A stretch of DNA of 64,000 nucleotides. Origin: Streptomyces barringtoniae. GTDB taxonomy: Bacteria; Actinomycetota; Actinomycetes; Streptomycetales; Streptomycetaceae. Below are positions 8,532 through 18,600 of this stretch, one piece after another. The position numbers and the translations under genes are program-made. Position 1 is the stretch's first letter; the number at the start of each line of letters is the position of its first letter. A model generated the notes under the pieces. It did no database searches. It worked only from the letters and a program-made list of their open reading frames with translations, and had not been told where the DNA came from. The stretch spans positions 186,001-250,000 of the forward strand of contig NZ_JAJHNP010000010.1 in the NCBI RefSeq assembly GCF_020819595.1. Reading direction: 5' to 3'.

Positions 8532-8620
8532 CCGGCTCCACCCCCTCCACGGTCTGAACCATCAACGCCTGCCTGCCCTTTATACAGGTAGACCTGACCA
8601 GACACCGGAAGGGCCCCCAC

Positions 8621-9457
8621 ATGCCCCGCACGCCCACCTGCGTCCTGAGTGACACGTCCCCCGCGCGGACCGGCGACGGTCACGCCGTGGACCGGTTCGT
8701 CGAGATCGGCTCCTTCACCAAGGTGCTCACCGGTACGGCGCTCGTGCGCATGGCCGCCGCGGGCCTGCTCGACCTGGACGACCCGGTCGAGCGCCGGCTG
8801 CCCGCCGCCCCGCGCACCGGCATCACGCTGCGGCACCTGGCCGAGCACACCTCCGGGCTGCCGCGCCTCCCGCCCGGCACCGGGCGCCGGGATCCGTACG
8901 CCGCGTTCGACGGCGCCGCCCTGCACCGGCTGCTCGGACGGCTCGACCAGGTCGTGGTCCGGCCGCCGGGACAGCAGGAGGAGTACTCCAACCTCGGGTA
9001 CGCCGTCCTCGGCGCGGCCCTGGCCCGCGCGGCCGGTGCGCCGTACGAGGAACTGCTCGCAGAGCACGTGCTGCGGCCGCTGGACGTCCATGAGGTGAGC
9101 GCACGCCCCGACCCGGGCCGGCGGCTGCTGGCTCCGGGGTTCCTCGGCAGGGGCCGCAGGCCCTGGACCATGGACGGGGCGATCCTTCCGGCGGGCGGCC
9201 TGTGGGCGACCCCGCGCGCGGTCGCCGACCTGCTCGTCCGGCTGGTGCTGGAGCGCCGGCTGGGCGATCCGGCCCCCTCCTGGCAGACGGCCGGCCCGCT
9301 GCTCTGGCACAACGGCGCGACCCGCCACGCCTCCGTCTTCGCCGGGGCCATGGCGGACGGCCGCTGGGTGGTCGTCCACCGGCTGGGCGGCAGCCCGGAG
9401 GCGACCGACCGGGCCGGCATCGACATCCTCAGGGGCGCCGGTTCAGGCACCTCCTGA
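8621..9457 (+). CDS. Serine hydrolase, beta-lactamase / class C penicillin-binding fold
   Basis: 278 residues. The nucleophile motif SxxK is SFTK (31-34), followed by HTSGLP and YSN in EEYSNLGY. The third box is weak: LWHNGATRHAS replaces the usual HTG, which is common in esterase-type members. No signal peptide is visible, so it is likely cytoplasmic. It is divergent from the DUF6412-like gene with 89 bases between. An imperfect palindrome caggtagacctg lies about 45 bases upstream of the ATG and may be an operator. Confidence 0.85.
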   Translation: MPRTPTCVLSDTSPARTGDGHAVDRFVEIGSFTKVLTGTALVRMAAAGLLDLDDPVERRLPAAPRTGITLRHLAEHTSGLPRLPPGTGRRDPYAAFDGAALHRLLGRLDQVVVRPPGQQEEYSNLGYAVLGAALARAAGAPYEELLAEHVLRPLDVHEVSARPDPGRRLLAPGFLGRGRRPWTMDGAILPAGGLWATPRAVADLLVRLVLERRLGDPAPSWQTAGPLLWHNGATRHASVFAGAMADGRWVVVHRLGGSPEATDRAGIDILRGAGSGTS

Positions 9458-9482
9458 CCGGCGATCGGCACGTCCTCGGGCG

Positions 9483-10016
9483 TCAGGCGGTGGCGGGTTC
9501 CGTCTCCAGCGGCTCCAGCAGCCGCTTCGGCTTCAGCAGGGCCCTGCTGACCGGGTCCGCCGGGTCGGGGTCGAGGCCCGGACCCGGCACCATGACCACG
9601 TCCGCGACCGGTACGACGACCCCGCAGGCGCGGCACTCGCCGTACGGCCCGAGGTCCGCGCCGCAGTCGGCGTGCCGGAAGTACCGCAGCTGTGTCTCGG
9701 TGAAGTGCTCGCGGCCCCACAGCCCGAGGGCGCGCAGGGTGGGCCACAGGGCGATGCCGCGCTCGGTGACGACGTACTCGTCACGCGGCGGCGACTGCTG
9801 ATACCGGCGCTTTTCGAGGATGCCCTCGGCGGTCAGGGTCTGCAGGCGGGCGGCCAGGACGGCGCGCGGGATGCCGAGGTGGACCAGGAAGTCGTTGTAG
9901 CGCCGTACGCCGTAGAGCGCGTCGCGGACGACGAGCAGCGTCCAGCGCTCGCCGACGATCTCGAGTGCGCGGGCGATCGAGCACTCCTGTGTCGCGTAGT
10001 CCTTGCCCAGTGCCAT
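9483..10016 (-). CDS. HxlR-family transcriptional regulator
   Basis: About 177 residues. The HxlR winged helix starts at QECSIARALEIVGERWTLLV and continues YNDFLVHLGIPRAVLAARL to RDEYVVTERG. A C-terminal Cys-rich patch (HADCGADLGPYGECRACG) looks like a zinc knuckle, as in longer HxlR members. The first of several possible starts is GTG at 10034; ATG at 10016 directly follows GGAGGG. It is divergent from the MFS exporter, with three operator-like repeats between, so it most likely represses that exporter. Confidence 0.9.
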   Translation of the reverse strand: MALGKDYATQECSIARALEIVGERWTLLVVRDALYGVRRYNDFLVHLGIPRAVLAARLQTLTAEGILEKRRYQQSPPRDEYVVTERGIALWPTLRALGLWGREHFTETQLRYFRHADCGADLGPYGECRACGVVVPVADVVMVPGPGLDPDPADPVSRALLKPKRLLEPLETEPATA

Positions 10017-10047
10017 GCCCTCCACTGTAGCCACTTTCCGACGTATT

Positions 10048-10064
10048 GGTTCGGTGACCGAACC
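10048..10064. promoter_or_regulatory. Perfect palindrome, likely HxlR operator 1
   Basis: GGTTCGGTGACCGAACC: 8-base arms around one central base. It lies 32 bases upstream of the regulator ATG and shares its half-site with two further elements in the same intergenic region. Confidence 0.7.
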
Positions 10065-10093
10065 TATGGTGTTACGGTGACGGGGTCAGGTCA

Positions 10094-10136
10094 GTTCAAT
10101 GACCGAACCTTGGGTTGATCGGTTCACGGACCGATC
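10094..10136. promoter_or_regulatory. Two further HxlR-like operator copies
   Basis: A degenerate copy gttcaatgaccgaacc (10094-10109) repeats the half-site GACCGAACC of operator 1. Next, gatcggt and accgatc (10117-10136) form an inverted repeat around 6 bases. Both lie 40-82 bases upstream of the MFS start. Cooperative repression of the exporter promoter is inferred. Confidence 0.55.
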
Positions 10137-10175
10137 CGCACCTCACCGCAAGCCCCGGAAGGACAGGACCACGCC

Positions 10176-11582
10176 ATGACCGGGCTCGACTCCACCACCA
10201 CCCCCGCCGCCACCGCCGCCACATCCGTGCGCGAGGCGCACGTCCGGGACGCCCCCGCGCGTCCCCGGGCCACCCTCGCCCTGACCAGCGCAGCCACCGC
10301 GGTGGCACTGATGACGTACACCGCCCCGACGGTCACGCTCCCGGACACGGCGGCCGCCCTGCACACCCCGCTCTCCGGCCAGGCCTGGCTGCTGAACGGC
10401 ACCCCCCTCGGCCTCGCGGCCCTCCTGCTGGTGGCCGGCAGCCTCGCCGACGACTACGGCCGCCGCCGCATCTTCCTCGGCGGCACCCTGGCCCTCGGCA
10501 TCACCACCGCCCTCGGGGCCTTCACCACCTCGACCTGGCTGTTCACCCTCGCCCGCATCGCCCAGGGCGCGGCGAGCGCGGCGATCCTGGCGAGCAGCCT
10601 CGGCCTGCTGGTGGCCGCCTTCCCCACACCGCGCGGCCGGCTGCACGCGACCGGCGTGTGGGGCGCCTTCGTCAGCGGCGGCATCGCGGTGGGCCCGCTG
10701 GTCGCGGGCGCACTGCCGACCTGGCGGGTGACGTACGTCGTCCTGGGCGCCGCCGCCGTCGCCGTGGCCGCGCTGGGCACCCGCACACTCGCCGAGTCCC
10801 GCGCCCCACGCGGCGGCCGCCCCGACGTCCTCGGCGCCCTGACCTTCGGCCTCGCCCTGGTCGCCCTGGTGGCGGCCCTGACACTCGGCCGCGACGGCTG
10901 GCTCCGCGCCCCGGTGGGACTGCTGCTGGCCGCCGCCGTCCTCCTGATCGCGCTCTTCGCCGCCGTGGAACACCGCACGGGCACGCCGATGATCGACCTC
11001 GGCCTGCTGCGCCACGCCCGCTTCCTGGCCTCGGCCGCCGGCGGCCTGTTCACGGGCCTCGCGGTGATCGGCATGTTCAGCTTCCTGCCGGCCCTGCTCC
11101 AGCAGACACTCCGGCTGTCCCCGATGGGCACGGCCTGGCTGGTCCTGCTCTGGTCCGGCCTGAGCTTCGCGGTGGCCCTCCAGGTCAAGCACCTGGCCGG
11201 ACGCATCGCCCCGCGCGCCCAGCTGGCCATCGGCTTCGCCCTGCACACCGTCGCCGTCCTGACCATGCTCGGCGCCCTGGCCTCCGGCTCCTGGACCCGG
11301 CTGCTGCCCGGCCTGATCATCGGCGGTGTCGGCAGCGGCCTGCTCAACGGCGCGCTGCCGCTGCTCGCCGTCGAGTCGGTCCCGCGCGAACGCGCCGCGA
11401 TGGGCTCCGGCGCCCAGCAGACCTTCCGCTACATCGGCTCCTGCGCCGGCGTGGCCCTGACCATCGCCCTCGCCACGTCCACCGGAAACCTGGCCCACGG
11501 CGCGAACATCGCCCTGCTGGTGTCGGCGGCGCTGGCGGCGGTGGGCGCGGTGAGCGTGATGGTGCTGCGGGAGCGGGCGTAG
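10176..11582 (+). CDS. MFS drug-efflux transporter (DHA2-like, 14-TM type)
   Basis: 468 residues with about 14 predicted membrane segments. The A-motif loop is GSLADDYGRRRIFLGG and the C-motif region is GVWGAFVSGGIAVGPLVAG. Length and motifs fit proton-coupled drug efflux pumps of the DHA2 group. It is divergent from the HxlR regulator and converges with the sortase gene (6 bases apart). Export of a toxic, perhaps redox-active, compound is the usual role of HxlR-controlled pumps; the substrate is unknown. Confidence 0.9.
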   Translation: MTGLDSTTTPAATAATSVREAHVRDAPARPRATLALTSAATAVALMTYTAPTVTLPDTAAALHTPLSGQAWLLNGTPLGLAALLLVAGSLADDYGRRRIFLGGTLALGITTALGAFTTSTWLFTLARIAQGAASAAILASSLGLLVAAFPTPRGRLHATGVWGAFVSGGIAVGPLVAGALPTWRVTYVVLGAAAVAVAALGTRTLAESRAPRGGRPDVLGALTFGLALVALVAALTLGRDGWLRAPVGLLLAAAVLLIALFAAVEHRTGTPMIDLGLLRHARFLASAAGGLFTGLAVIGMFSFLPALLQQTLRLSPMGTAWLVLLWSGLSFAVALQVKHLAGRIAPRAQLAIGFALHTVAVLTMLGALASGSWTRLLPGLIIGGVGSGLLNGALPLLAVESVPRERAAMGSGAQQTFRYIGSCAGVALTIALATSTGNLAHGANIALLVSAALAAVGAVSVMVLRERA

Positions 11583-11587
11583 CGGCG

Positions 11588-12385
11588 CTAGCGGGGCCGC
11601 ATCGACACCAGCTTCCCCCACACCGCCATCCGGTAGCGCGAGGTGAACTCGGGGGTGCAGGTGGTCAGGGTGATGTAGGAGCCCGGCTGGTCGTACCCGT
11701 AGGAGGGCCGGACCAGCGAGCGCGGGACCGGCCGGACGACCCCCGAGTCCAGGGCGGAGGTCTGCGGCAGGATCTGGTCGACGTCGTACGTGTACGTCGC
11801 CGTCCGCGTCTCCACCTCGATGGCGTCCCCGCGCCGCAGCCGGGGCAGGTACCGGAAGGGCTCGCCGTGCGTGTTCCGGTGCCCGGCGAGCGCGAAGTTG
11901 CCCGCCTGCCCCGGCTGTTGGGTGCCCCGGTAATGGCCGACGTACCCCTTGTTGAGGACGTCGGCCTTGCTCACACCTTCGGCGACGGGAACGCGCAGCC
12001 CGAGCCGGGGGATGGTGAGCACGGCGTACGCCTGGGACTGCCGGGGCAGGCTGACGGGCACGTACGACCGCTGCGGCGCACGGGACCCGGAGGGATCCGG
12101 GGTCGCTACGCGGGCCGTGGGCGAGCCGGAGGCACTGGGCGACGGGGCCGCGCCACCGTCGCCGTACCCCTGCTGCCCCCACTCCCGCTCCAGCGCCTCC
12201 ACCTGCCGCTCGGCGCCGCGCCGGGCCTCCCGGTTGGTCCACCACAGCTGGTGCACGACCAGCAGCATGAGCAGCACACCGACGGTGACCAGCGCCTCGG
12301 CCCCGCCCCACAGCACGCGCCGCCGCCGGGCACGCCGACGCCGATCGCTGTGCCGTACGACCCGCACGCCCGACCAAGCCGGCAT
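11588..12385 (-). CDS. Class E sortase
   Basis: About 265 residues. A basic N terminus (HSDRRRRARRRR) precedes a single membrane helix (VTVGVLLMLLVVHQLWW), a disordered Ser/Pro linker and the sortase barrel. Catalytic residues are visible: His in LAGHRNTHGEPF, Cys in TLTTCTPEFT and Arg in SRYRM. Class E enzymes join LAXTG proteins to peptidoglycan; a candidate substrate with LARTG is at 579-1427. ATG at 12385 is supported by GGAGG; an upstream in-frame start at 12445 exists. Confidence 0.92.
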   Translation of the reverse strand: MPAWSGVRVVRHSDRRRRARRRRVLWGGAEALVTVGVLLMLLVVHQLWWTNREARRGAERQVEALEREWGQQGYGDGGAAPSPSASGSPTARVATPDPSGSRAPQRSYVPVSLPRQSQAYAVLTIPRLGLRVPVAEGVSKADVLNKGYVGHYRGTQQPGQAGNFALAGHRNTHGEPFRYLPRLRRGDAIEVETRTATYTYDVDQILPQTSALDSGVVRPVPRSLVRPSYGYDQPGSYITLTTCTPEFTSRYRMAVWGKLVSMRPR

Positions 12386-12605
12386 CCGCACCCACCTCCA
12401 ATGGGCCTCCACCGGGGCCGCCCGCAGGGTAGGTGCAACGGGCACAACTGGCCATAGCGGGAAGCGAATCGACCTCTTCGGCAGGCTCCCTCGACGACTT
12501 CCTCAACCGGTTTTAGAAAGCACTGCCAGAACCCTCGACAACCCCACCCGGCACCCCCGATGCTTCCTGCTGCCGGAGCCGCAACGGGAAGGGGCGGAGA
12601 GAGCG

Positions 12606-14081
12606 ATGATCCGACGCAGAACACTGCTGGCCGCGGCGGGCGGCGCCGCCCTGGGTAGCGCCCTGGCCACGGGCACGGCCCGGGCGGACGCGACGACGAC
12701 GGTCAACCCGGCCACCACCTACGGGACTTGGGAGGGCTGGGGCACCTCGCTGGCCTGGTGGGCGAACGTCTTCGGGGCGAGGGACGACTTCGCCGACATC
12801 TTCTTCACGACGAGGACGACGACGTACAACGGGACTTCACTCCCCGGCCTGGGCCTGAACATAGCCCGCTACAACCTGGGCGCATGCAGCTGGAACAGCG
12901 TGGGCGGCGAGTCGATGGCCGCCTCTCCCGACATCCCGTCCTTCAAGCAGATCGAGGGCTACTGGCAGGACTGGACGAACGAGGACCCGACGTCGTCGTC
13001 CTGGAAGTGGACTGCGGACGCCAGGCAACGCGCGATGCTGCAGAAGGCGACCCAGCGAGGCGCCGTCAGCGAGCTCTTCGCCAACTCCCCCATGTGGTGG
13101 ATGTGCCTGAACCACAACCCCTCGGGCGCCTCGGACGGCGGCAACAACCTCCAGTCCTGGAACTACCGCCAGCACGCCTCCCACCTGGCGTCGGTGGCCC
13201 TGTACGCGAAACAGAACTGGGGCGTGACCTTCACGACGGTGGAGGCCTTCAACGAACCGTCCTCCTCCTGGTGGACGGCGACGGGCACCCAGGAGGGCTG
13301 CCACATGGACTCCACGGTCCAGTCGGCCGTACTCCCCCGCCTCCGCAGCGAGTTGAACAAGCGAGGCCTGACGGCGACGAGGATCTCGGCGTCGGACGAG
13401 ACGAGCTACGACCTGGCCCGCACCACCTGGAACTCCGTCTCGTCGACGACGAAGGGCTGTGTGGACCGGGTGAACGTCCACGGCTACCAGGGCTCGGGCG
13501 GCCGCCGCGACCTGCTCTACACGGACGTGGTGACGACGGCCGGCAAGGCCCTGTGGAACTCGGAGACGGGAGACGGCGACGGCACGGGCCTGACCCTGGC
13601 CGGCAACCTCCTCTACGACTTCCGCTGGCTGCACCCGACGGCGTGGGTGTACTGGCAGGTCATGGACCCGAGCACGGGCTGGGCGACGATCGCGTACGAC
13701 GCGAGCACCCTGCAGCCGGGCGCGGTGCAGACGAAGTACTACGTACTGGCGCAATTCACCCGGCACATCCGTCCGGGAATGACGATCCTGGACACCGGAG
13801 CGAGCTACGCGGCGGCGGCCCTGGACAGACAGGCGAAACGCCTGGTCATAGTGGCGGCGAACACCTCCTCCTCGGCCCAGACCCTCACCTTCGACCTGTC
13901 CCGCTTCTCCTCGGTGACCGGCGGCCCGGGAGGCCTGGTCCCGCGCTGGAACACGGTGACGACGGGCGGCGGGGACCTCTACGCCCCGCACTCCGACACC
14001 CACCTCTCCGGCAGGACCCTGTCGGTCCCGTTCGCGGCCAAGTCGGTGCAGACACTCCAGGTGGACGGAGTGACGGCGTAA
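12606..14081 (+). CDS. Secreted GH30-family endo-beta-1,6-galactanase-like glycosidase
   Basis: 491 residues. A Tat-type signal (MIRRRTLLAAAGG) precedes a GH30 barrel starting GTWEGWGTSLAWWANVFG. The acid/base is Glu in TVEAFNEPSSSWW and the nucleophile Glu in LWNSETGDGDG; a beta domain closes the protein. The family resembles the Streptomyces endo-beta-1,6-galactanases that attack arabinogalactan side chains. Start ATG at 12606 follows GGAGAGAG. It stands alone between the sortase and a TPR/SEC-C gene. Confidence 0.88.
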   Translation: MIRRRTLLAAAGGAALGSALATGTARADATTTVNPATTYGTWEGWGTSLAWWANVFGARDDFADIFFTTRTTTYNGTSLPGLGLNIARYNLGACSWNSVGGESMAASPDIPSFKQIEGYWQDWTNEDPTSSSWKWTADARQRAMLQKATQRGAVSELFANSPMWWMCLNHNPSGASDGGNNLQSWNYRQHASHLASVALYAKQNWGVTFTTVEAFNEPSSSWWTATGTQEGCHMDSTVQSAVLPRLRSELNKRGLTATRISASDETSYDLARTTWNSVSSTTKGCVDRVNVHGYQGSGGRRDLLYTDVVTTAGKALWNSETGDGDGTGLTLAGNLLYDFRWLHPTAWVYWQVMDPSTGWATIAYDASTLQPGAVQTKYYVLAQFTRHIRPGMTILDTGASYAAAALDRQAKRLVIVAANTSSSAQTLTFDLSRFSSVTGGPGGLVPRWNTVTTGGGDLYAPHSDTHLSGRTLSVPFAAKSVQTLQVDGVTA

Positions 14082-14100
14082 GGAGAGCGGAGGGAAGCCA

Positions 14101-15174
14101 ATGAACTGGCCTTACTCCCTCCTTTCACCGCTCGGCAGTACGGTGTCCCCCATGCGCCCCGACACGCCTGCCGAGAACGTCGACCACACCGCCGAAGCGG
14201 CACGCCTGGAGCGGACCGCCGGACTGTATCCCGAGGACGCCGAGGCCCTGCTGCTGAGGGCGGCGGCCCACCTGGAACTGTCCGGCGACCGCCCCGCGGC
14301 CACCGCGCTCTACGACCGCCTGCTGTCCGCTGACGACGGCCTGGAGAACCCCGCCCTGGTCCGCGCCCTGAAGGCGTCGAACCTCTGGGAGTACGGCCAC
14401 GAGGCGGAGGCAAGGGCGATCATCGAGGGCCTCCGCACGACGGCCCCCCGGGATCCGGCCCCCTGGCTGATCATCGCGGAGTCCCTGGAGTCGCACGACG
14501 AGCTGGAGACGGCGGAGAAGACCTTCACGGAGGGGGCGAGCCTGCTCCTGCCGGAGGGGGACGACACGGAACCCGCACCCGCCACCCACCCCCTCCTCTA
14601 CGGCCGCCACCGGGTCCGCCGCATGCTGGGCCAGCCCCACGACACCTGGGACACCCTGGCGGACACGCTCCACACGTCCCCCGTGTCCCTGGACGAACTC
14701 CACGACCCCAAACGCGTCTGGTCCCTGGGCTCGGAGAACCCGACGGAACTCCAGGCGGAGATCACCCGCCTCCAGGCCGAACTGGGCGCCTACCGAGAGG
14801 CCCTCTCCCGCCCCTTCCCGGTCGCGGTCCTCCACTGGCCGGCCCCGGAACTGTCGGAACTCCTGTCGGCCTACCCGACCTTGTCGTCGGAGTACCCGTC
14901 CCACGACACCCACCTCGCGACCATAGAGTCGTCGCTGCGCGAACTGTCGTCTTCGGGCACGCCGAACCTGGGCATCGTGACGGGCACGGTCCCGTCGTAC
15001 GAGGCCTTCGCGGCGTCGGAGGGCTCGTCTCCGGCGGACGCCGCGCTGCTCCCGCAGTACGCGACGACGCTGGCGGCGCGGGGGCGGGCGGTTGCCTGGC
15101 CGCCGCAGCGGGGGGCGGGGTGTTGGTGTGGGACGGGGCGCGTCTACGGGGACTGCCACGGCACGACTGCCTGA
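14101..15174 (+). CDS. TPR-like protein with C-terminal SEC-C zinc motif
   Basis: 357 residues. Helical TPR-like repeats (DAEALLLRAAAHLELSGD, EYGHEAEARAIIEGLRTTAP, HDELETAEKTFTEGASLLLP) end in a SEC-C-like zinc knuckle, CWCGTGRVYGDCHG. SEC-C motifs bind zinc and partner proteins, as in the SecA tail. Two starts are possible: ATG at 14101 with GGAGGG, or ATG at 14152, where family-like sequence (MRPDTPAEN) begins. Role unknown. Confidence 0.8.
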   Translation: MNWPYSLLSPLGSTVSPMRPDTPAENVDHTAEAARLERTAGLYPEDAEALLLRAAAHLELSGDRPAATALYDRLLSADDGLENPALVRALKASNLWEYGHEAEARAIIEGLRTTAPRDPAPWLIIAESLESHDELETAEKTFTEGASLLLPEGDDTEPAPATHPLLYGRHRVRRMLGQPHDTWDTLADTLHTSPVSLDELHDPKRVWSLGSENPTELQAEITRLQAELGAYREALSRPFPVAVLHWPAPELSELLSAYPTLSSEYPSHDTHLATIESSLRELSSSGTPNLGIVTGTVPSYEAFAASEGSSPADAALLPQYATTLAARGRAVAWPPQRGAGCWCGTGRVYGDCHGTTA

Positions 15175-15605
15175 CACACGGCCAAACCGAGACCGCAGGC
15201 CGCCACCCTCGCGCGGCGTGCGCCCACTCGGCGTACGCGCGCCCAGCCCCGCCCCGCTGCACAGCCACCCCGGGGCCACCCCACCCGGTCCGCCCGCTTT
15301 CCGGGCCGCTCGCTCGCTTCTCCCCCGTGCTGGAGCGGGCCGGGTCAGGGGTGGCCCGCAGGGCCATCGGCGCAGCCGACGCGGAACGCAGCGCAGCGCA
15401 GCGCAGCGCAGCGCAGCGGAGTGAAGCGCCCTTGACGCGGCTTGCGAAAGTACGACGCTGATCAAGCGGGCGGCCCCACGGCCGCTGAAGGACGCCGGTG
15501 CCCTGATTTCGGTACGCGCCCCCCACCTGTCAGTGGCTGCTGTTAGAACTGATCCATATCGGCGCGCAGGTCGCGTACAGCATGAGGGATCAGGGGGGAG
15601 CAGCC
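15175..15605. other. 431-bp gap: GC-rich spacer with CGCAG repeat and island promoter
   Basis: No convincing gene. It holds a short tandem repeat (15387-15416) and, near its right end, the presumed promoter and ribosome site (GGGGGAG) of the helicase gene. Base composition falls on the right side of this gap, marking the left edge of the accessory island. Confidence 0.6.
15387..15416. repeat. Six tandem copies of CGCAG
   Basis: Six exact 5-bp units lie in the gap left of the helicase gene. A simple-sequence repeat; no function is apparent. Confidence 0.9.
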
Positions 15606-18600
15606 GTGGCAGAACCGTTGGGCCGATCGGAGCCGATCGCTGGCGTCTACGAAAAGCTGATCACGCATGACGTACGCGACGAGCTTGAGCGATTCGAGGC
15701 GGCTGGCTGGAAAGCCATTGACGCCGAGGTCAGCTCGGAGTCCGCTCCCCATGTCCTGGCTCGCTACATCGGTGAAGCCGTCGGTCAAAGGTTGGCTCAA
15801 GTTCCCGCCGAGGATCGCGTCAAATTCGCCAACCGCATTCTCGAGGCAGTGACTGCCACAAACGCTCCGGAATCAAGCAATGCCGATGATGTCAGCTCCC
15901 TCATCGAGGGACCGCGCCAACTTCTGACTCTCGCGCGGCAGGAGGCTCCGGGTGCATACGCCTTGCGCCCCTTGACACCTCTATCCGAAACATCGCTCAT
16001 CACCAACTCACCAGAGGACCTCAGCCTCGGTGCCGAGCTCAGGGCGGAGCTGGCTACTGCAGACCGCATCGATCTGCTGTGCGCATTTGTGAAGTGGTAT
16101 GGCATCCGCGTCTTGGAGGACTCACTGCGCGCCGCGAGGGAACGGGGAGTGCCGATACGCGTCATAACGACCACCTACATCGGTGCCACCGACCGTCACG
16201 CGCTCGACCGTCTAGTCCGGGATTTCGGTGCCACGGTCAAGGTCAACTACGAGACCCGTTCCACTCGACTGCACGCCAAGGCCTGGCTGTTCAGGCGCAA
16301 GACGGGCTTCGACACGGCGTATGTCGGGAGCTCCAACCTTTCGAAAGCGGCGCTACTCGACGGTCTGGAGTGGAACGTACGGCTGTCGTCCGTCGCGACA
16401 CCTGCCGTGCTGAACAAGTTCGAGGCGACCTTCGACGCCTACTGGAACGACACCGCCTTTGAGACGTACGATCCCGAACTCCACGGCGGTCGCCTTGATG
16501 AAGCGCTGGCCCGGGCGAGTGGCACCAACGCCAGCACCGACCTGAAGATCAGCCTTTCTGGTCTCGAGGTACGCCCCTTTCCCCACCAGCGGGACATGCT
16601 GGAGCGGCTCACTGTCGAGCGGGAGCTCCGTGGACGGCATCGCAACCTTCTGGTCGCGGCAACTGGCACCGGCAAGACGGTGATGGCCGCCCTCGATTAC
16701 CGCAGTCTTTGCAGCAAGCCAGAGGGTGGTCGACCAAGGCTGCTATTCGTGGCCCACCGCAAGGAGATCCTCAAGCAGTCCCTGCGTACCTACCGGGAGG
16801 TACTGGATGACGCTTCCTTCGGAGAGCTGCTGCACGCGGGGCAGGATCCACGCGAGTGGCAGCACGTCTTCGCCAGCGTGCAATCGCTCAACATTCAGCG
16901 CCTTGAGCAACTGGCACCGGATCACTTCGACATCATCGTCATCGACGAGTTCCATCACGCCACAGCCGCCATCTACCGGCGCGTCATTGACCACTTCACG
17001 CCGAAGGAACTGCTGGGCCTGACGGCCACCCCCGAACGAATGGACGGCCTCAACGTCCAGGACGAGTTCTTCGAGGGCCGGATCGCTGCTGAGATGCGGC
17101 TCTGGGAAGCCCTGGAGAACGACCTGCTCTGTCCCTTCCACTATTTCGGCATCCCCGACGGCACGGATCTGACGAACCTTGGCTGGCAGAAGGGTTCATA
17201 CGCTGACCAGGAGCTCGGCAACCTCTACACGGGGAACCACGCGCGTGCCCGGATCGTGGTGAGGCAGATCCGGGACAAGGTCTCCAACCCAGGCGCCATG
17301 CGGGCGCTCGGCTTCTGTGCGACCAAGGCACACGCACACTTCATGGCGGACTTCTTCAGAAAGGCCGGCTTCGACGCTGTGGCGCTGGACAGCGACTCGC
17401 CCTCCGAAGTGCGCTCCCAGGCCTTGTCCGGCCTTCGCGATGGAAAGCTCCAAGTGATCTTCTCCGTCGACCTGTTCAACGAGGGTCTCGACATCCCTGA
17501 CGTCGACACGCTTCTCCTCCTGCGCCCCACCAACAGCGCCACCGTCTTCCTCCAACAGTTGGGTCGGGGGCTGCGACGCACCGAAACGAAGCCCGTACTC
17601 ACCGTCCTCGACTTCATCGGGCAGCACCGGGCCGAGTTCCGCTTTGAGGAACAGTTCCGAGCCCTGACCAACCTGTCGCGGAACCGACTCCTTGATCACA
17701 TCGAGCACGACTTCCCCCAGTTGCCGTCCGGCTGCCAGATCATCCTGGAGGGCAAGTCGAAAGACCTCGTCATCGACAACCTCCGGACCCAGCTGGGTGC
17801 CACGGTGAAGACCCTGATGAAAGAGGTCAGGGCCTACGGCACGCCCCGCCTCGGCAGTTACCTTCGGGAAAGCCGCCGGGAGATCAAGGAGCTGTACAAG
17901 AGCGACAACTCCTGGACGACAGTGCTGCGCCGCGCCGGCCTCATCGACGAACCCGCACCCTCGGGAGAGGCTGCACTACTCAAGCGGGTCCATGCCTTCC
18001 TGCACGTAGACGACCCGGAGCGCGCGGAGGCCTACCTCCGGCTCCTCCAGGACGACGCTCCGGCGTACGAGGAGCTCAGCCCCACTGACCAGTCGTACGC
18101 CCGCATGCTGTTCTTCAACCTCTGGGACAACGCGGGCGGCTTCACCAGCTATCAGGAAGGCCTGGATTCGCTGCGAGGCCAGCGGGTGTTCCGGGACGAA
18201 CTACGGCAGGTGATCTCACACGTCATCGAGCAGGCCGACCACGTCCCCATCCCCCTCTCCGCCCCCCTTAGCCATGTCCCACTGAAGGTTCACAGCGCCT
18301 ACAACCGCTCCGAGATCCTCGCCGCCCTCGGTGTGGCTCGCTTCGACGGCCAGATGCCTCGCTCCTTCGCACAAGGCGTCCAATGGGTCGAGGAACTCAG
18401 AACCGACGCACTCCTCGTCACGCTGGAGAAGAACGAGAAGGACTTCTCGCCCACCATCCGGTACAAGGACTACGCGTTGAGTCCGACGCTCTTCCACTGG
18501 GAGTCCCAGAATTCAACGGCCGCCAACTCCCCCACCGGCTTGCGCTACCAGCAACACAAGGAACGCGGCAGCCACGTCCTGCTGTTCGTGCGGCGCTACA

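Noticed and set aside
15387..15416. Phage attachment site
   Set aside because: It is a simple pentanucleotide repeat with no matching copy seen at the other edge of the island.
14125..15465. 446-codon minus-strand frame over the TPR/SEC-C gene
   Set aside because: Arg-rich shadow text; the plus strand has the recognisable SEC-C motif.
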